Shown here: positions 33,128 to 42,246 of the stretch, one piece after another
Position numbering within the stretch: the stretch's first letter is position 1
Layout of the letters: each line of letters starts with the position of its first letter
Origin: JAKJGA01 sp029554345
GTDB taxonomy: Bacteria > Spirochaetota > UBA4802 > JAFGJZ01
Assembly: GCA_035395685.1 (NCBI GenBank)
Contig: DAOPBR010000006.1
Coordinates: forward strand, 15,637 to 79,636
Length of the DNA stretch: 64,000 bases
Direction of reading: 5' to 3'
Notes under the pieces: model-generated
What the model saw: only the letters and a program-made list of their open reading frames with translations
What the model was told of the DNA's origin: nothing
Databases searched by the model: none
Made by a program: the position numbers and the translations under genes

Positions 33128-35629
33128 TTATCTTTTAGTTTCATTCTTATCCAAAATCTTTCTCATCAGTTCAGTAAGTTTGACTGCGCTGACCGGTTTG
33201 TTTACTATCACATCAACGCCAAGTTCTTTTGAACTGTTTTCCATGTTTTTGTTTACAAAGCCGGACATAAGAATAACCGGCGTAGAAGCATTATAGTGCT
33301 TAATTTCTTTTGCTAAATCCGTTCCGGTCAGCTTCGGCATTGAATAGTCGGTAATGACCAAATCATAGTTATTGTAATTGTTCTTAAAGTTTTCAAGTGC
33401 TTTTTGACTGTCCGTAAATTCTGTAACTATATATCCCGCGCTTCTTAAAATGCTAGCAAGTGAATTTGCAATCGGTTGTTCGTCATCAACCAGCATTATG
33501 CTTTCACTGCCGGACATCAATGCGTTTCCATGAGGTTCGGATTCGGAATGAGCTCTGTCGGTTGCCGGAATAATGACATTGAAAACGGTGCCTTTTTTTA
33601 ATTCACTGTAAACGGTTATTATACCGTCAATGCTGTGTATAATCCCATGCGCGACAGAGAGACCGAGACCTGTTCCTTTTCCATTCAGTTTTGTTGTAAA
33701 AAACGGGTCGAAAATGTGATCAATTGCATCCTGAGATATTCCGCATCCGCTGTCGGAAATGCTTATCAGAACATGTTTGCCCTGGTTTAATCCCGGATGA
33801 TTTTCCGCAAACACATGATCTATGATAATGTCTTCAACGGCGATCTTGATATCTCCATGATTGTTTCCGATCGCGTGGATGGCATTGGTGCAAAGATTTA
33901 GTATAACCTGATGTATTTGCGTGGGGTCGGCAAATATCGGCGTATCGGTTTCGAGTTTTGATTCAATGCCTATCTCTGCGGGAGTTGTAGCGCGGATAAG
34001 TTTGATTACTTCTTTTGCTATCTCTTTTGGAACAACTGTTTGCAATTCGGGTTTTGAGTGACGGCTGAAAGTGAGTATTTGATTCACTAAATCTCCGGCC
34101 CGTTTGGCAGCCTTCTCCAGTTCCTTGAGGTATTTAGAAGTTTCATCCGGTTTATCAAGAGAAAGAAGTGAAAGGTCTATGTATCCGTATATGCCGGTCA
34201 GTATGTTGTTGAAATCGTGCGCGATACCTCCGGCGAGAGTTCCTATTGCTTCCATCTTCTGTGCCTGCAGTATCCGTTTCTCCTGAACTATTTCATTAGA
34301 AATATCTCTGCCGAATTCGAGGTAGCCGGAGGCAGTTCCTTTATTGTCTTTTACCTGAATGACTGTTATCTCGAATATCATTTCATTCGGTGTGTTGATG
34401 CCGGAACTTATCCTTCCCGTCCACGGCAGACCGCTGTCAAGTTTCTGCCATATCTTCTGATCTGATGCTTTATTAGTGATGTTGAAAATCGGATTGGTGC
34501 CTATAAGTTCATCGATTGTTTTTCCGAAAAAATTAGCGGCGGACGGATTCGCGAATATTATTTTTTTATCAGCATTTATTCCGATCACAAACTCATCTGT
34601 GTATGTTGTAAATTGTCTTAGCAAATCAACAAAGCTTTCTATGGGTGAACTTATTCTCTTTGAAAAGAATACTATTAAAATAACTGCAATACCTGCAAAA
34701 ATAACAGCGATAAACATAATGCTCATCAGCATTTCGTTTACGGGCTTCATTATTTCATCGCGGTTTTGAGTGAAAATGATAAACCAGTTTTTTGTTTTTA
34801 GCGGTGCGAATCCTGCAATTTTCTCGGTTCCGCGGAATGTATAATTTCCGGCAAGCGGTTTCTTTTCTTTCAGCCAGGTGGAAATATGATTCATGCCAGG
34901 TTCGCTATTTATATTAACGGACATAACCAATTCCTGATTCGGATGAATTATGGCCATGCCTTCAGCATTGATAATGAAAGGATATCCGGTTTTTCCCAGT
35001 TTGATATTGTTCATTTTTGAGCTGATGGCACTCAGTTCATGTGTTATCGCAATCATGCCTATAAATTGATTGTTGCGTTTTATGGGAGCGGCGGTAATCA
35101 GCATCGGAATACCAGTCCATTTCGAGCTCGAAGGACCGCGTATAAATATCGGATCGCTTACATTCGCCTTACCCTGTTTTGAGGCTGTAAAATAATTTCT
35201 ATCTGAAAGGTTAAGTCCGATACGCACTCCTTCGGGTAAATCGACTTTTATAACTCCGTTTTCGTCGGTAATGAAAAAAGAAATATAATCATGCCCCATT
35301 TCTTTAAACATTGATGAAAGATTCTCTTCAAGTTCGGCATATTCTCCTGAATAAAGTTCATTGACGATATGTTTGTCGGCGGCAATTGCGGATATTATTT
35401 TTAGTTCGCTTGAGAGTGTGTTGTCGACCAATGTCGCCAGATCGTTTGCGATGAGTGCTGATTTTTCTTTGCTCTGGTTTACGAGATCATTCGAAAGTTT
35501 ATTGTATAGAAAAACTGCTGCAAATGCAAAGGGAATCAGGACAGAAATTGTGCTGCTGATAATTATGCTGTTCTGGAGCGATATCTTTGAAAAAAACTTT
35601 GCCGGCTTCTGATTAATCCGCTCTGACAT
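33128..35629 (-). CDS. Hybrid sensor histidine kinase with Cache, PAS and receiver domains
   Basis: Membrane sensor of 833 aa. Domain order: membrane helix (~22-45), periplasmic double Cache domain (~50-290), second helix (~300-322), PAS (~335-450), HisKA with the phospho-acceptor His in GGIAHDFNN (~470), HATPase with N-box NLCTNAIHAIG, G1 ISDSGCGIS, F/G2 FDPFFTTK and GTGLGLSVAHG, then a receiver domain (~700-830) with Asp in ITDYSMPKL (~760). Cache sensors bind small ligands such as amino acids or carboxylates. The receiver suggests a phosphorelay; no partner regulator is adjacent, so it is an orphan hybrid kinase. Confidence 0.96.
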   Translation of the reverse strand: MSERINQKPAKFFSKISLQNSIIISSTISVLIPFAFAAVFLYNKLSNDLVNQSKEKSALIANDLATLVDNTLSSELKIISAIAADKHIVNELYSGEYAELEENLSSMFKEMGHDYISFFITDENGVIKVDLPEGVRIGLNLSDRNYFTASKQGKANVSDPIFIRGPSSSKWTGIPMLITAAPIKRNNQFIGMIAITHELSAISSKMNNIKLGKTGYPFIINAEGMAIIHPNQELVMSVNINSEPGMNHISTWLKEKKPLAGNYTFRGTEKIAGFAPLKTKNWFIIFTQNRDEIMKPVNEMLMSIMFIAVIFAGIAVILIVFFSKRISSPIESFVDLLRQFTTYTDEFVIGINADKKIIFANPSAANFFGKTIDELIGTNPIFNITNKASDQKIWQKLDSGLPWTGRISSGINTPNEMIFEITVIQVKDNKGTASGYLEFGRDISNEIVQEKRILQAQKMEAIGTLAGGIAHDFNNILTGIYGYIDLSLLSLDKPDETSKYLKELEKAAKRAGDLVNQILTFSRHSKPELQTVVPKEIAKEVIKLIRATTPAEIGIESKLETDTPIFADPTQIHQVILNLCTNAIHAIGNNHGDIKIAVEDIIIDHVFAENHPGLNQGKHVLISISDSGCGISQDAIDHIFDPFFTTKLNGKGTGLGLSVAHGIIHSIDGIITVYSELKKGTVFNVIIPATDRAHSESEPHGNALMSGSESIMLVDDEQPIANSLASILRSAGYIVTEFTDSQKALENFKNNYNNYDLVITDYSMPKLTGTDLAKEIKHYNASTPVILMSGFVNKNMENSSKELGVDVIVNKPVSAVKLTELMRKILDKNETKR

Positions 35630-35819
35630 AATCTATCCTTTTAATGAGATTTATGCTTTATGATTATATCAAAACTAATGGACAAATCAATAATAATATA
35701 TCTATTGTCTTTTATATTTGCAGTATTGTGATGTTTGTGCTAACTTTATTAAAAAAAAATTTGATATTGAAAAACAATATTGTTCTATGTAACCTTATGA
35801 TTTTGGAGTGAAGAATTTT

Positions 35820-36260
35820 ATGAAAATTAATCTGACGAATAAGCAATACCGGAGTCTTTTGAAGCTTGTTTTTTTAGGCGAGTTTATGGTCAACGGACCG
35901 CGAAATTATGACGAAAGAGTAAAAGAGTTTGATGAAATTGAGCAGTATTTATATTCATTTTATAAGGATTTTCAGCTTGAAAACTGTATTGAAAAATTTA
36001 AAGAAGACGGATGTTATTATGCAACTAAAGCTTTTGAAGATGAATTGACTGATTACATTTCTAATTATGATGATATGTGTTTTATTGATGAATTGATTCA
36101 TCAATTAGGCCGGAGAGATTTTCTCAATAAATACGGAGAGGATGCTGTTGGCAGAATGAGCATTGAAGAAAGAATTAAAAAAGAGCAGCCGTTTCTTGAT
36201 GTTTATTCTGATGAAATTGATGATAATGATATTGATAACATCGGTATTGTGAAAAAGTAA
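35820..36260 (+). CDS. Small conserved-type protein of unknown function
   Basis: About 146 aa, acidic and helical, without signal or membrane segment. The opening KINLTNKQYRSLLKLVFLGEFMVNG resembles a small family of uncharacterised bacterial proteins that I recall only vaguely. GGAG lies upstream, twelve bases from ATG 35820 and directly next to an in-frame GTG at 35808. It stands alone after a 190-base AT-rich gap. Confidence 0.65.
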   Translation: MKINLTNKQYRSLLKLVFLGEFMVNGPRNYDERVKEFDEIEQYLYSFYKDFQLENCIEKFKEDGCYYATKAFEDELTDYISNYDDMCFIDELIHQLGRRDFLNKYGEDAVGRMSIEERIKKEQPFLDVYSDEIDDNDIDNIGIVKK

Positions 36261-36280
36261 AAGTTGATGATGGAATTATT

Positions 36281-36793
36281 TTATTCTTTAGGAAGAAATA
36301 TTTTCTTTCCTTCAGTTACGGTTTCTTCACCGATTACTTTTATTATAACTGCGTTGTCATAATAATCTTCAATCAATCCGGGATATTCTTTAATCATTCC
36401 GAGTATGCAGTCGGAAAGTCCGTCGTTAACGGTTTTTTGTATATCTTCAAAACGTTTTCCGTTGACTGCCGGACAGTTGGGCGAAACGGCAATGACTACA
36501 TTGCCGGAAAAACGCATTACGTAAAACGGCCAGATCTCGCATTCAAACGGATGATGTTTAAGTTCGCATCCTTTGTTTTCAACAAGAAACGGACATACTG
36601 TTTTACCTTCAGAATTTATTTCAGAAGATTTTAATTGAAAGAGATTCCCTAATTGATTATATGCGATTCCGTCTTTATGTATATTTTTAAATTCTGTCTC
36701 TGTGAGAATAGGCAGGTGCGACGGATCGGTAAATTTGCAGCATTTGTCGGGGCATTTGCTGCAGTCTTCGGGTGAGAGCAGATTTTCAAGCAT
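36281..36793 (-). CDS. YkgJ-family cysteine cluster protein
   Basis: 170 aa with the cysteine pattern of the YkgJ/CxxCxxCC family: CSKCPDKCCKF (~11-21), then CPFLVENKGCELKHHPFECEIWP (Cys at ~69, 78 and 87) and NCPAVN. Such proteins bind zinc or an iron-sulfur cluster and are often linked to metal or protein modification, without a fixed role. It is divergent from the ATP-grasp operon, with about 118 bases between. Confidence 0.85.
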   Translation of the reverse strand: MLENLLSPEDCSKCPDKCCKFTDPSHLPILTETEFKNIHKDGIAYNQLGNLFQLKSSEINSEGKTVCPFLVENKGCELKHHPFECEIWPFYVMRFSGNVVIAVSPNCPAVNGKRFEDIQKTVNDGLSDCILGMIKEYPGLIEDYYDNAVIIKVIGEETVTEGKKIFLPKE

Positions 36794-36911
36794 TTGGTTA
36801 ACCCTGTTTTATAAATATCCGGATAAAGATAAAAGTCAAGATAGTTTTAAAATTAGCTTGAAGAATTAATACGCGCTTGAAGTATCGTAATACTTATTGA
36901 TTGGAGTTGTG

Positions 36912-37889
36912 ATGAAATTCGGATTAACTTATGACCTCAGAGATGATTACCGCAAGCTTGGCTACAGCGATGAAGAGACAGCCGAGTTTGATAAAGAGGA
37001 TACTATATATGCGATAGAATCGGCTATTAAAGAAGCAGGTTTTAAAACCGAGCGCATTGGAAATTTGTTCGCACTGGTTGAATTTCTCTCAGCCGGAAAA
37101 ACTGCCGATATGGTTTTTAATATAGCTGAAGGAATGTACGGCGCTGGACGTGAAGCGCAGATTCCGGCTCTTCTCGATGCTTACCGCGTGGATTATGTAT
37201 TTTCGGATACGGTTATTCTGGCTTTAACGCTTCATAAAGCGCTTACCAAAAAAGTTATACGTGATTCGCGTATTCCGACAGCAGATTTTATCTGCGTTTA
37301 TGATATAACAGATCTTGAAAAAATGCACCTTCATTATCCGCTGTTTGCAAAACCTGTTGCGGAAGGTACCGGCAAAGGGATTGGATCGGCTTCTTTCATT
37401 GAAGACAGGGAACAGCTTGAAAGGGCGGTTGCGTTTCTTCTAGAAAAGTTTAATCAGCCGGTACTTGTTGAAGAATATCTTCCGGGAAGGGAATTTACCG
37501 TAGGTATAACCGGCACCGGTAAAAATGCCGAAGTTATCGGCGGAATGGAAATTCTTTTTGAAAAAGGTGTGGAAGAATCATATTCCTATGAGAACAAGGC
37601 TAATTATAAAAGCAATATAAGATATTCTCTTATAAAAGATCCCATTGAGCAGAAAGTCTATTCGCTTGCTCTTGACGCATGGCGCGCTCTTGAATGCCGC
37701 GACGGAGGACGCATCGACATCAGATGCGACGCGTCGGGCAGACCGAATTTTATTGAAGTGAATCCGCTTGCCGGATTGAATCCTGATGATTCTGATCTTC
37801 CTATAATTTGCCGTATGAACGGCATTTCGTATAATGAACTTATATCGAAAATTATTAATTCGGCTATTTCAAGAAAGGTGAACCGATGA
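36912..37889 (+). CDS. ATP-grasp ligase, D-Ala-D-Ala ligase-like (first of a pair)
   Basis: ATP-dependent carboxylate-amine ligase of 325 aa with the D-Ala-D-Ala-ligase-like fold. Features are MVFNIAEGMYGAGREAQIPALLD (usual FN..EG..G..E), PLFAKPVAEGTGKGI (ATP Lys and Gly-loop), VEEYLPGREFTVGI, and the metal-binding RIDIRCDASGRPNFIEVNPLAGLNP with Asp, Glu and Asn. It lacks the substrate motifs of true Ddl as far as I can judge, so the amino acid or peptide substrate is unknown. GGAG precedes ATG 36912. It overlaps the second ligase gene by four bases. Confidence 0.88.
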   Translation: MKFGLTYDLRDDYRKLGYSDEETAEFDKEDTIYAIESAIKEAGFKTERIGNLFALVEFLSAGKTADMVFNIAEGMYGAGREAQIPALLDAYRVDYVFSDTVILALTLHKALTKKVIRDSRIPTADFICVYDITDLEKMHLHYPLFAKPVAEGTGKGIGSASFIEDREQLERAVAFLLEKFNQPVLVEEYLPGREFTVGITGTGKNAEVIGGMEILFEKGVEESYSYENKANYKSNIRYSLIKDPIEQKVYSLALDAWRALECRDGGRIDIRCDASGRPNFIEVNPLAGLNPDDSDLPIICRMNGISYNELISKIINSAISRKVNR

Positions 37890-38869
37890 AAGCTTTGATA
37901 GTTCACGATTCGGCCGATTCTTTCGACAATCCTGATGTAGCTGATACCTTTGAGCAGATAGAAAGTGTTTCAGCCGCTCTTGCTTCTCTTTCAATTGAAA
38001 GTTCGGTTCTTCCTTTTTCTCTCGATATCCCTTCAGTAAGAGAAAATCTTATGCGTGAGCGGTTCGATTTCATTTTCAATCTTGTGGAATCCATTGAGGG
38101 AAGGGGTATTTTTATTCATTATGCGCCTGTTCTTTTTGATTCGATGAAGATTTCCTATACCGGAAATTCATCTGAGACATTATTTATTACATCAAATAAG
38201 CTCGCGTCCAAGAAAATTATGCGTTCGGCAGGAATACCTACTGCTGAGTGGATGGACTATTCGGCAATTAAAAAAGCTCTTCCTGACGGATGCCGTTATA
38301 TAATTAAATCATATTGGGAACATGCTTCAATCGGAATAGATGACGAGTCGGTATTTGTTTTTGACTCCCATGAAACGGCGGTTGAATTATTTGAAAAGAA
38401 ACGAGCAGTTCTCGGTAATGATATTTTCGCGGAAAAATTCATTTCGGGCAGAGAATTTAATATCTCAGTTATCACGGATTTGGATGGAAACCTGAAAGTG
38501 CTTCACCCTGCTGAGATGACGTGGAATGCAGCAAAAGCCGGCGATAACATTATGAGCTATAAATCCAAGTGGGTTGATGACACTGAAGAATATTCTACTT
38601 CGTGCAGAACATTCGATTTTTCTCCCGGCGATTCAGCTTTGATTGAAAGGCTGAAAAAAATTACGCTTGATACGGCGAAACTCTTTTCGCTGAACGGTTA
38701 TGCGAGAGTTGATTTCCGTGTCGATGATAACGGAAATATTTACGTTCTTGAGATAAATGCAAATCCATGTCTTTCACCGGATAGCGGAATAGCGGCGGCA
38801 AGCCTGAACGAAGGAATTTCTTATACCGGACTAGTTGATTTAATTGTGAAAAACAGGATATTGAGATGA
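37886..38869 (+). CDS. ATP-grasp ligase, D-Ala-D-Ala ligase-like (second of a pair)
   Basis: 327 aa, same fold as the previous protein but clearly diverged. Visible: FDFIFNLVESIEGRGIFIHYAPVLFD, a CRYIIKSYWEHASIGID ATP-binding strand-loop, AEKFISGREFNISVI, and YARVDFRVDDNGNIYVLEINANPCLSP with the metal-binding Asp, Glu and Asn. ATG overlaps the stop of the first ligase (ATGA) and its own stop overlaps the GNAT start. Tandem ligases of this kind could add two different residues in turn, or act as a heteromer. Substrate unknown. Confidence 0.88.
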   Translation: MKALIVHDSADSFDNPDVADTFEQIESVSAALASLSIESSVLPFSLDIPSVRENLMRERFDFIFNLVESIEGRGIFIHYAPVLFDSMKISYTGNSSETLFITSNKLASKKIMRSAGIPTAEWMDYSAIKKALPDGCRYIIKSYWEHASIGIDDESVFVFDSHETAVELFEKKRAVLGNDIFAEKFISGREFNISVITDLDGNLKVLHPAEMTWNAAKAGDNIMSYKSKWVDDTEEYSTSCRTFDFSPGDSALIERLKKITLDTAKLFSLNGYARVDFRVDDNGNIYVLEINANPCLSPDSGIAAASLNEGISYTGLVDLIVKNRILR

Positions 38870-39357
38870 TTAATTTCCGTTACAGGGCAAATCAAGCTGA
38901 CATAGAAAATGTGAGACGTATAGTTTCATCCAGTTCATTCTTTAATGCTGATGAAATAGAGATTGCAGTTGAACTGGTATCAGATAATTTCGAAAAAAAG
39001 GAAAAATCCGATTATAAATTCATTTTTGCCGATGAAGGGGATTTTACTTCAGGGTATTCATGTTTCGGTCATATCGGCGGAACGGAATCAAGCTACGACT
39101 TGTACTGGATAGCGGTTGATGAGTCTCTCCGGGGAAAAGGAATCGGGAAAAAACTGCTGGAGGAAACCGTTTCTGAGGTTAGTAAGACCGGCGGCGGAAG
39201 AATCTATGCGGAAACATCATCGAAAGATCAATACGCTCCTACGAGGCGCTTTTATCTTTCAAATGGTTTCTATCAGGAAGCTTTTATTGAGAATTTTTAT
39301 GCTCCGGGGGATGGAAAGCTTATTTATACCCGCATTGTTGCCGGAATTAATGCTTGA
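38866..39357 (+). CDS. GNAT-family N-acetyltransferase
   Basis: 163 aa with the GNAT acetyl-CoA motif RGKGIGKKLLEETV (~86-99) and the following YAETSSKDQYAPTRRFYLSNGFYQEAFI. It is translationally coupled to the second ATP-grasp gene (ATGA overlap), so it probably acetylates the product, or protects the cell from it, in the same pathway. An imperfect inverted repeat (39346-39354 with 39375-39383) spans its stop codon and may end the transcript. Confidence 0.9.
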   Translation: MINFRYRANQADIENVRRIVSSSSFFNADEIEIAVELVSDNFEKKEKSDYKFIFADEGDFTSGYSCFGHIGGTESSYDLYWIAVDESLRGKGIGKKLLEETVSEVSKTGGGRIYAETSSKDQYAPTRRFYLSNGFYQEAFIENFYAPGDGKLIYTRIVAGINA

Positions 39358-39439
39358 CGCTACCGCACCGTTTCAGCATTAATCCAAGCGTCCGCCCTTT
39401 TTGCGGCATTTCCTGTAAAGATAATCCCAGAGGTTCGTA

Positions 39440-40441
39440 ATGAGTAATTTTATCGAAAAGATAAAAAGATTTTTGGTAAGGCATAAAAGAATATTTCTTC
39501 TTTTGTTTCTATATTTCAACCTGTTTATATTCGCTTCAACTATAATGATAATAATCAGAACCCGTCCGGCAGGAAAGGTTACTGTACCTTCTTTAACCGG
39601 TGAGAAATTTACTTTTGTTTATAATATTCTCGAAAGAAATTCTCTGAAGCCGGAAATTAAATATGAAGATGTTTTTGATATAGAAGACGGTGTTATTCTC
39701 CGTCAGGATCCCCAGAGCGGTGAAGTGGTTTCTAAAAACAGCCGCATTACTCTTGTTGTGAGCCGAAATGAGCTTGAGGTTGAAGTTCCGTCTCTGATAG
39801 GTTCTCCGCTTTCAAGCGCGAAAACCAAGCTTCTCAATCTTCATACAGGTCAGAGAACCGTTTCTCTTTTGACTGGTGTTGTGACTTATATGCCTTCCGA
39901 TAAGCCCGAAGGTATTGTTCTTCAGCAGAGTCCTGCCGCCGGCGAAAAAGTGCCGCACAGTCTGCGTGTAAATATTCTGGTTTCGTCGGGAAGCGCTTCT
40001 GACGCATTGATGCCTGACATCAAGGGTCAGTCGATTGATCTTGTTTATGATCTTCTTGTTTCAAAAGGATGCGTGGTAGAGCAGGAAATCGTCAATACGG
40101 ACTCGCCTGATTTAAGCGGTCAAATTCTTGAGCAGTCTGTAAGTGCGGGCACTTCAATATCTTCAGGTATGACAGTTAAGCTCAAAGTTGCTTATTTCCC
40201 TATAAAGGAGCATCTTTATAACTCATATGAGCTTGTAAAATATGAAATGAAAAAGAGCGATATGTCGCTTGTAGAAGCTTATGTTGAGGATGATTTCGGA
40301 AACAGGCTTTGTTATTCTGCCAATACTGACGGCGGAAAGGAAATTGCTTTTATTTTCGCCCGTCACGGCAATGCGAGAGTATCTATTTTGCGGAATAAAA
40401 AACTTGTTACAGTGATGAGCGTTCGAATGACACAGTTCTAA
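39440..40441 (+). CDS. Membrane-anchored PASTA-domain protein
   Basis: 333 aa with a short cytoplasmic N-terminus, one membrane helix (~17-38) and three extracytoplasmic PASTA domains (~45-112, ~113-185, ~187-255). Each starts with V/MPxLxG or VPSLIG and ends with DPQSGEVV-, SPAAGEKV- or SVSAGTSI-like turns. A C-terminal beta domain follows. PASTA domains bind muropeptides or stabilise division complexes; there is no kinase domain. It precedes rpsP with a promoter between, so it is probably a separate unit, though the neighbour order looks conserved. Confidence 0.9.
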   Translation: MSNFIEKIKRFLVRHKRIFLLLFLYFNLFIFASTIMIIIRTRPAGKVTVPSLTGEKFTFVYNILERNSLKPEIKYEDVFDIEDGVILRQDPQSGEVVSKNSRITLVVSRNELEVEVPSLIGSPLSSAKTKLLNLHTGQRTVSLLTGVVTYMPSDKPEGIVLQQSPAAGEKVPHSLRVNILVSSGSASDALMPDIKGQSIDLVYDLLVSKGCVVEQEIVNTDSPDLSGQILEQSVSAGTSISSGMTVKLKVAYFPIKEHLYNSYELVKYEMKKSDMSLVEAYVEDDFGNRLCYSANTDGGKEIAFIFARHGNARVSILRNKKLVTVMSVRMTQF

Positions 40442-40459
40442 CGGGTGTGTTTAATATTA

Positions 40460-40487
40460 TTGACAAAAAAACGTACGGCAAAATAAT
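40460..40487 (+). promoter_or_regulatory. Promoter of the rpsP-rimM-trmD-rplS operon
   Basis: TTGACA (40460-40465), 16 bases, AATAAT (40482-40487), about 28 bases before the GTG of rpsP. A small hairpin ATCCA-TTAG-TGGAT lies between promoter and SD. Confidence 0.6.
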
Positions 40488-40515
40488 CATCCATTAGTGG
40501 ATTTAGGAGGATTTA

Positions 40516-40755
40516 GTGGTAAAAATTCGTTTACAGAGAGCAGGTGCAAAAAAAAGACCTTATTATAAGATAGTTGCAATTGATGAAAGAACCCGCAGAG
40601 ACGGTTCTATTCTTGAAAGCCTTGGTTTTTACAATCCGGTTGCAAAAGACAATCAGGTTGGTCTTGAAGATGACAAGGTAAAAGCATGGCTTGCAAAAGG
40701 CGCTCAGCCTTCAGCTACTGTAAAAGGCATCCTTAAAAGAAAAGGTCTTGTTTAA
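40516..40755 (+). CDS. rpsP: 30S ribosomal protein S16
   Basis: 79 aa, standard length. Shows VKIRLQRAGAKKRPYYKIV, the DERTRRDGSILESLGFYNP segment and a C-terminal region ending in KGILKRKGL. Start is GTG with a perfect GGAGG upstream. First gene of the operon with KH protein, rimM, trmD, rplS and rnhB. Confidence 0.98.
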   Translation: MVKIRLQRAGAKKRPYYKIVAIDERTRRDGSILESLGFYNPVAKDNQVGLEDDKVKAWLAKGAQPSATVKGILKRKGLV

Positions 40756-40776
40756 TTCCTTTATCGGAAAGAATTT

Positions 40777-41010
40777 ATGTGCAAAGAAGTTGTTGAATAC
40801 ATAGTAAAATCCCTGGTTGACAGACCTGATCAGGTCGAACTAAGGGAAATAGAAGGCGATAAGTCCACCATTCTTGAACTTAGAGTTCCAAAAGATGATA
40901 TGGGCAAAGTCATCGGAAAGCACGGCAGAATAGCCCGTGCAATCCGTACTGTCATGACGGCTGCTTCCGTTAAGTCGGGCAAGCGTGTCGTCCTGGAGAT
41001 TCTGGACTGA
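40777..41010 (+). CDS. khpA: KH-domain RNA-binding protein (KhpA/YlqC-like)
   Basis: 77 aa with a single KH domain and little else: VEYIVKSLVDRPDQVELRE at the start, LRVPKDDMGKVIGKHGRIARAIRT with the GKHGR loop in place of GxxG, and VVLEILD at the end. It binds RNA and, with KhpB/Jag in other bacteria, affects cell elongation. Its place between rpsP and rimM is the conserved one. Confidence 0.95.
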   Translation: MCKEVVEYIVKSLVDRPDQVELREIEGDKSTILELRVPKDDMGKVIGKHGRIARAIRTVMTAASVKSGKRVVLEILD

Positions 41011-41013
41011 CGT

Positions 41014-41538
41014 TTGGATCACGAATTTATAAGAATAGCAAAAGTTCTTTCCGCACATTCGCTGAAAGGCGCACTTAAGATATTCGTTATTACTGATATT
41101 CCCGAACGTTTTGAGCGCGGAAGTGCCGTTTTTGCAGTAAAAGGTTCTGCCGTTCAGGAATATACTGTTGATTCTTTTTCTTTATTGAAAGGCAATCATG
41201 CGGTTGTTTCATTTGAAGGTTTGACTGACAGAACTTCAGCAGAAAAACTTAAAGGATTTACTCTGGCAATTTCAAAAGAACATGCCGAAAGGACCCGCGA
41301 CATTCTGTCTGAAGATGAATTTTATTACAGCGATTTGATAGGTGCTTCGGCTTACCGTGACGGTGTTTGTTTCGGAAAAGTAGTCGATATTATTGAGGGA
41401 GCAGGCGATATTCTGGTGATTGAAAATTCATCATCAAAACAGTTTCTTCTCCCGTTTGTTGATTCGATGGTTGATGTTTCACGTTTGAAAGAAGGGCGGA
41501 TTGATATTTCCCCTGTTGACGGATTATTTGAAGAGTAG
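41014..41538 (+). CDS. rimM: Ribosome maturation factor RimM
   Basis: Assembly factor for the 30S head, 174 aa. The N-terminal RimM beta-barrel begins IRIAKVLSAHSLKGALKIFVITDIPERF (usual vGki..~HGlkGevkv...tD.pe.f). The C-terminal PRC-barrel part includes EDEFYYSDLIG and GDILVIEN, then LLPFVDSMVDV (usual llPf....v..vD). The start is TTG 41014, three bases after the KH gene stop. trmD follows after three bases. Confidence 0.95.
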   Translation: MDHEFIRIAKVLSAHSLKGALKIFVITDIPERFERGSAVFAVKGSAVQEYTVDSFSLLKGNHAVVSFEGLTDRTSAEKLKGFTLAISKEHAERTRDILSEDEFYYSDLIGASAYRDGVCFGKVVDIIEGAGDILVIENSSSKQFLLPFVDSMVDVSRLKEGRIDISPVDGLFEE

Positions 41539-41541
41539 TCA

Positions 41542-42246
41542 GTGAAGCATTTTAAAATTGTGACATTATTTCCTGCGTTTTTTGATTCGCCTTTGAAGTC
41601 TTCACTTCTGGGCAAGGCGATAAACTCAGGTGTAATAAAAACGGATATATACGATCTTAGAAATTATTCGGAAGACAAATTTAAGCGCTGTGATGATGCT
41701 CCGTACGGCGGAGGAAGCGGAATGGTATTAATGCCGGGTCCTCTTTTTAACTGTATGGAAAATATTAAATCGCAGAATGCTAAAGTTATTCTTGCATCAG
41801 CAGGCGGAACACCCTTGACTCAGAATATGGTCAAGGAATTATCCGCCGAAGAAGAGCTGATCATCATCTGCGGTCATTATGAAGGCGTTGACCAGCGGGT
41901 AATCGACCGTTATGTCGATATCGAAGTTTCGGTAGGCGACTATGTCCTTTCAGGCGGTGAATATGCCGCTTTGATAATTATGGACGCGGCGGCAAGGCTT
42001 GAAAAGGGATTTATGTCCAACAGTGACTCGCTTCTCGAAGAAAGTTTCGAGAACGATCTTTTGGAATATCCTCATTACACGCGGCCGTCCGAGATTGACG
42101 GAATGAAAGTTCCTGAAATCCTTTTAAGCGGCGATCATGCTAAGATACGAAAATGGCGTTTGATGATGAGTGAAGAGAAAACTTCTAGTGTCAGACCGGA
42201 TCTCTATCGGAAGTATCTGAATATGAAAGAAGGAGAACAGAAATGA
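41542..42246 (+). CDS. trmD: tRNA (guanosine-37-N1) methyltransferase
   Basis: SAM-dependent enzyme methylating G37 in tRNAs to prevent frameshifting. The 234 aa have the SPOUT trefoil-knot signature: DDAPYGGGSGMVLMPGPLF, then IIICGHYEGVDQRVIDRYVD and EVSVGDYVLSGGEYAALIIMDAAARL. The C-terminal YTRPSEIDGMKVPEILLSGDH is also standard. Start GTG; rplS overlaps its stop by four bases. Confidence 0.98.
   Translation: MKHFKIVTLFPAFFDSPLKSSLLGKAINSGVIKTDIYDLRNYSEDKFKRCDDAPYGGGSGMVLMPGPLFNCMENIKSQNAKVILASAGGTPLTQNMVKELSAEEELIIICGHYEGVDQRVIDRYVDIEVSVGDYVLSGGEYAALIIMDAAARLEKGFMSNSDSLLEESFENDLLEYPHYTRPSEIDGMKVPEILLSGDHAKIRKWRLMMSEEKTSSVRPDLYRKYLNMKEGEQK

Noticed and set aside
40488..40506. Riboswitch or r-protein leader before rpsP
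   Set aside because: Only a 5-bp stem ATCCA-TTAG-TGGAT fits in the short leader; too small to claim a regulatory RNA.
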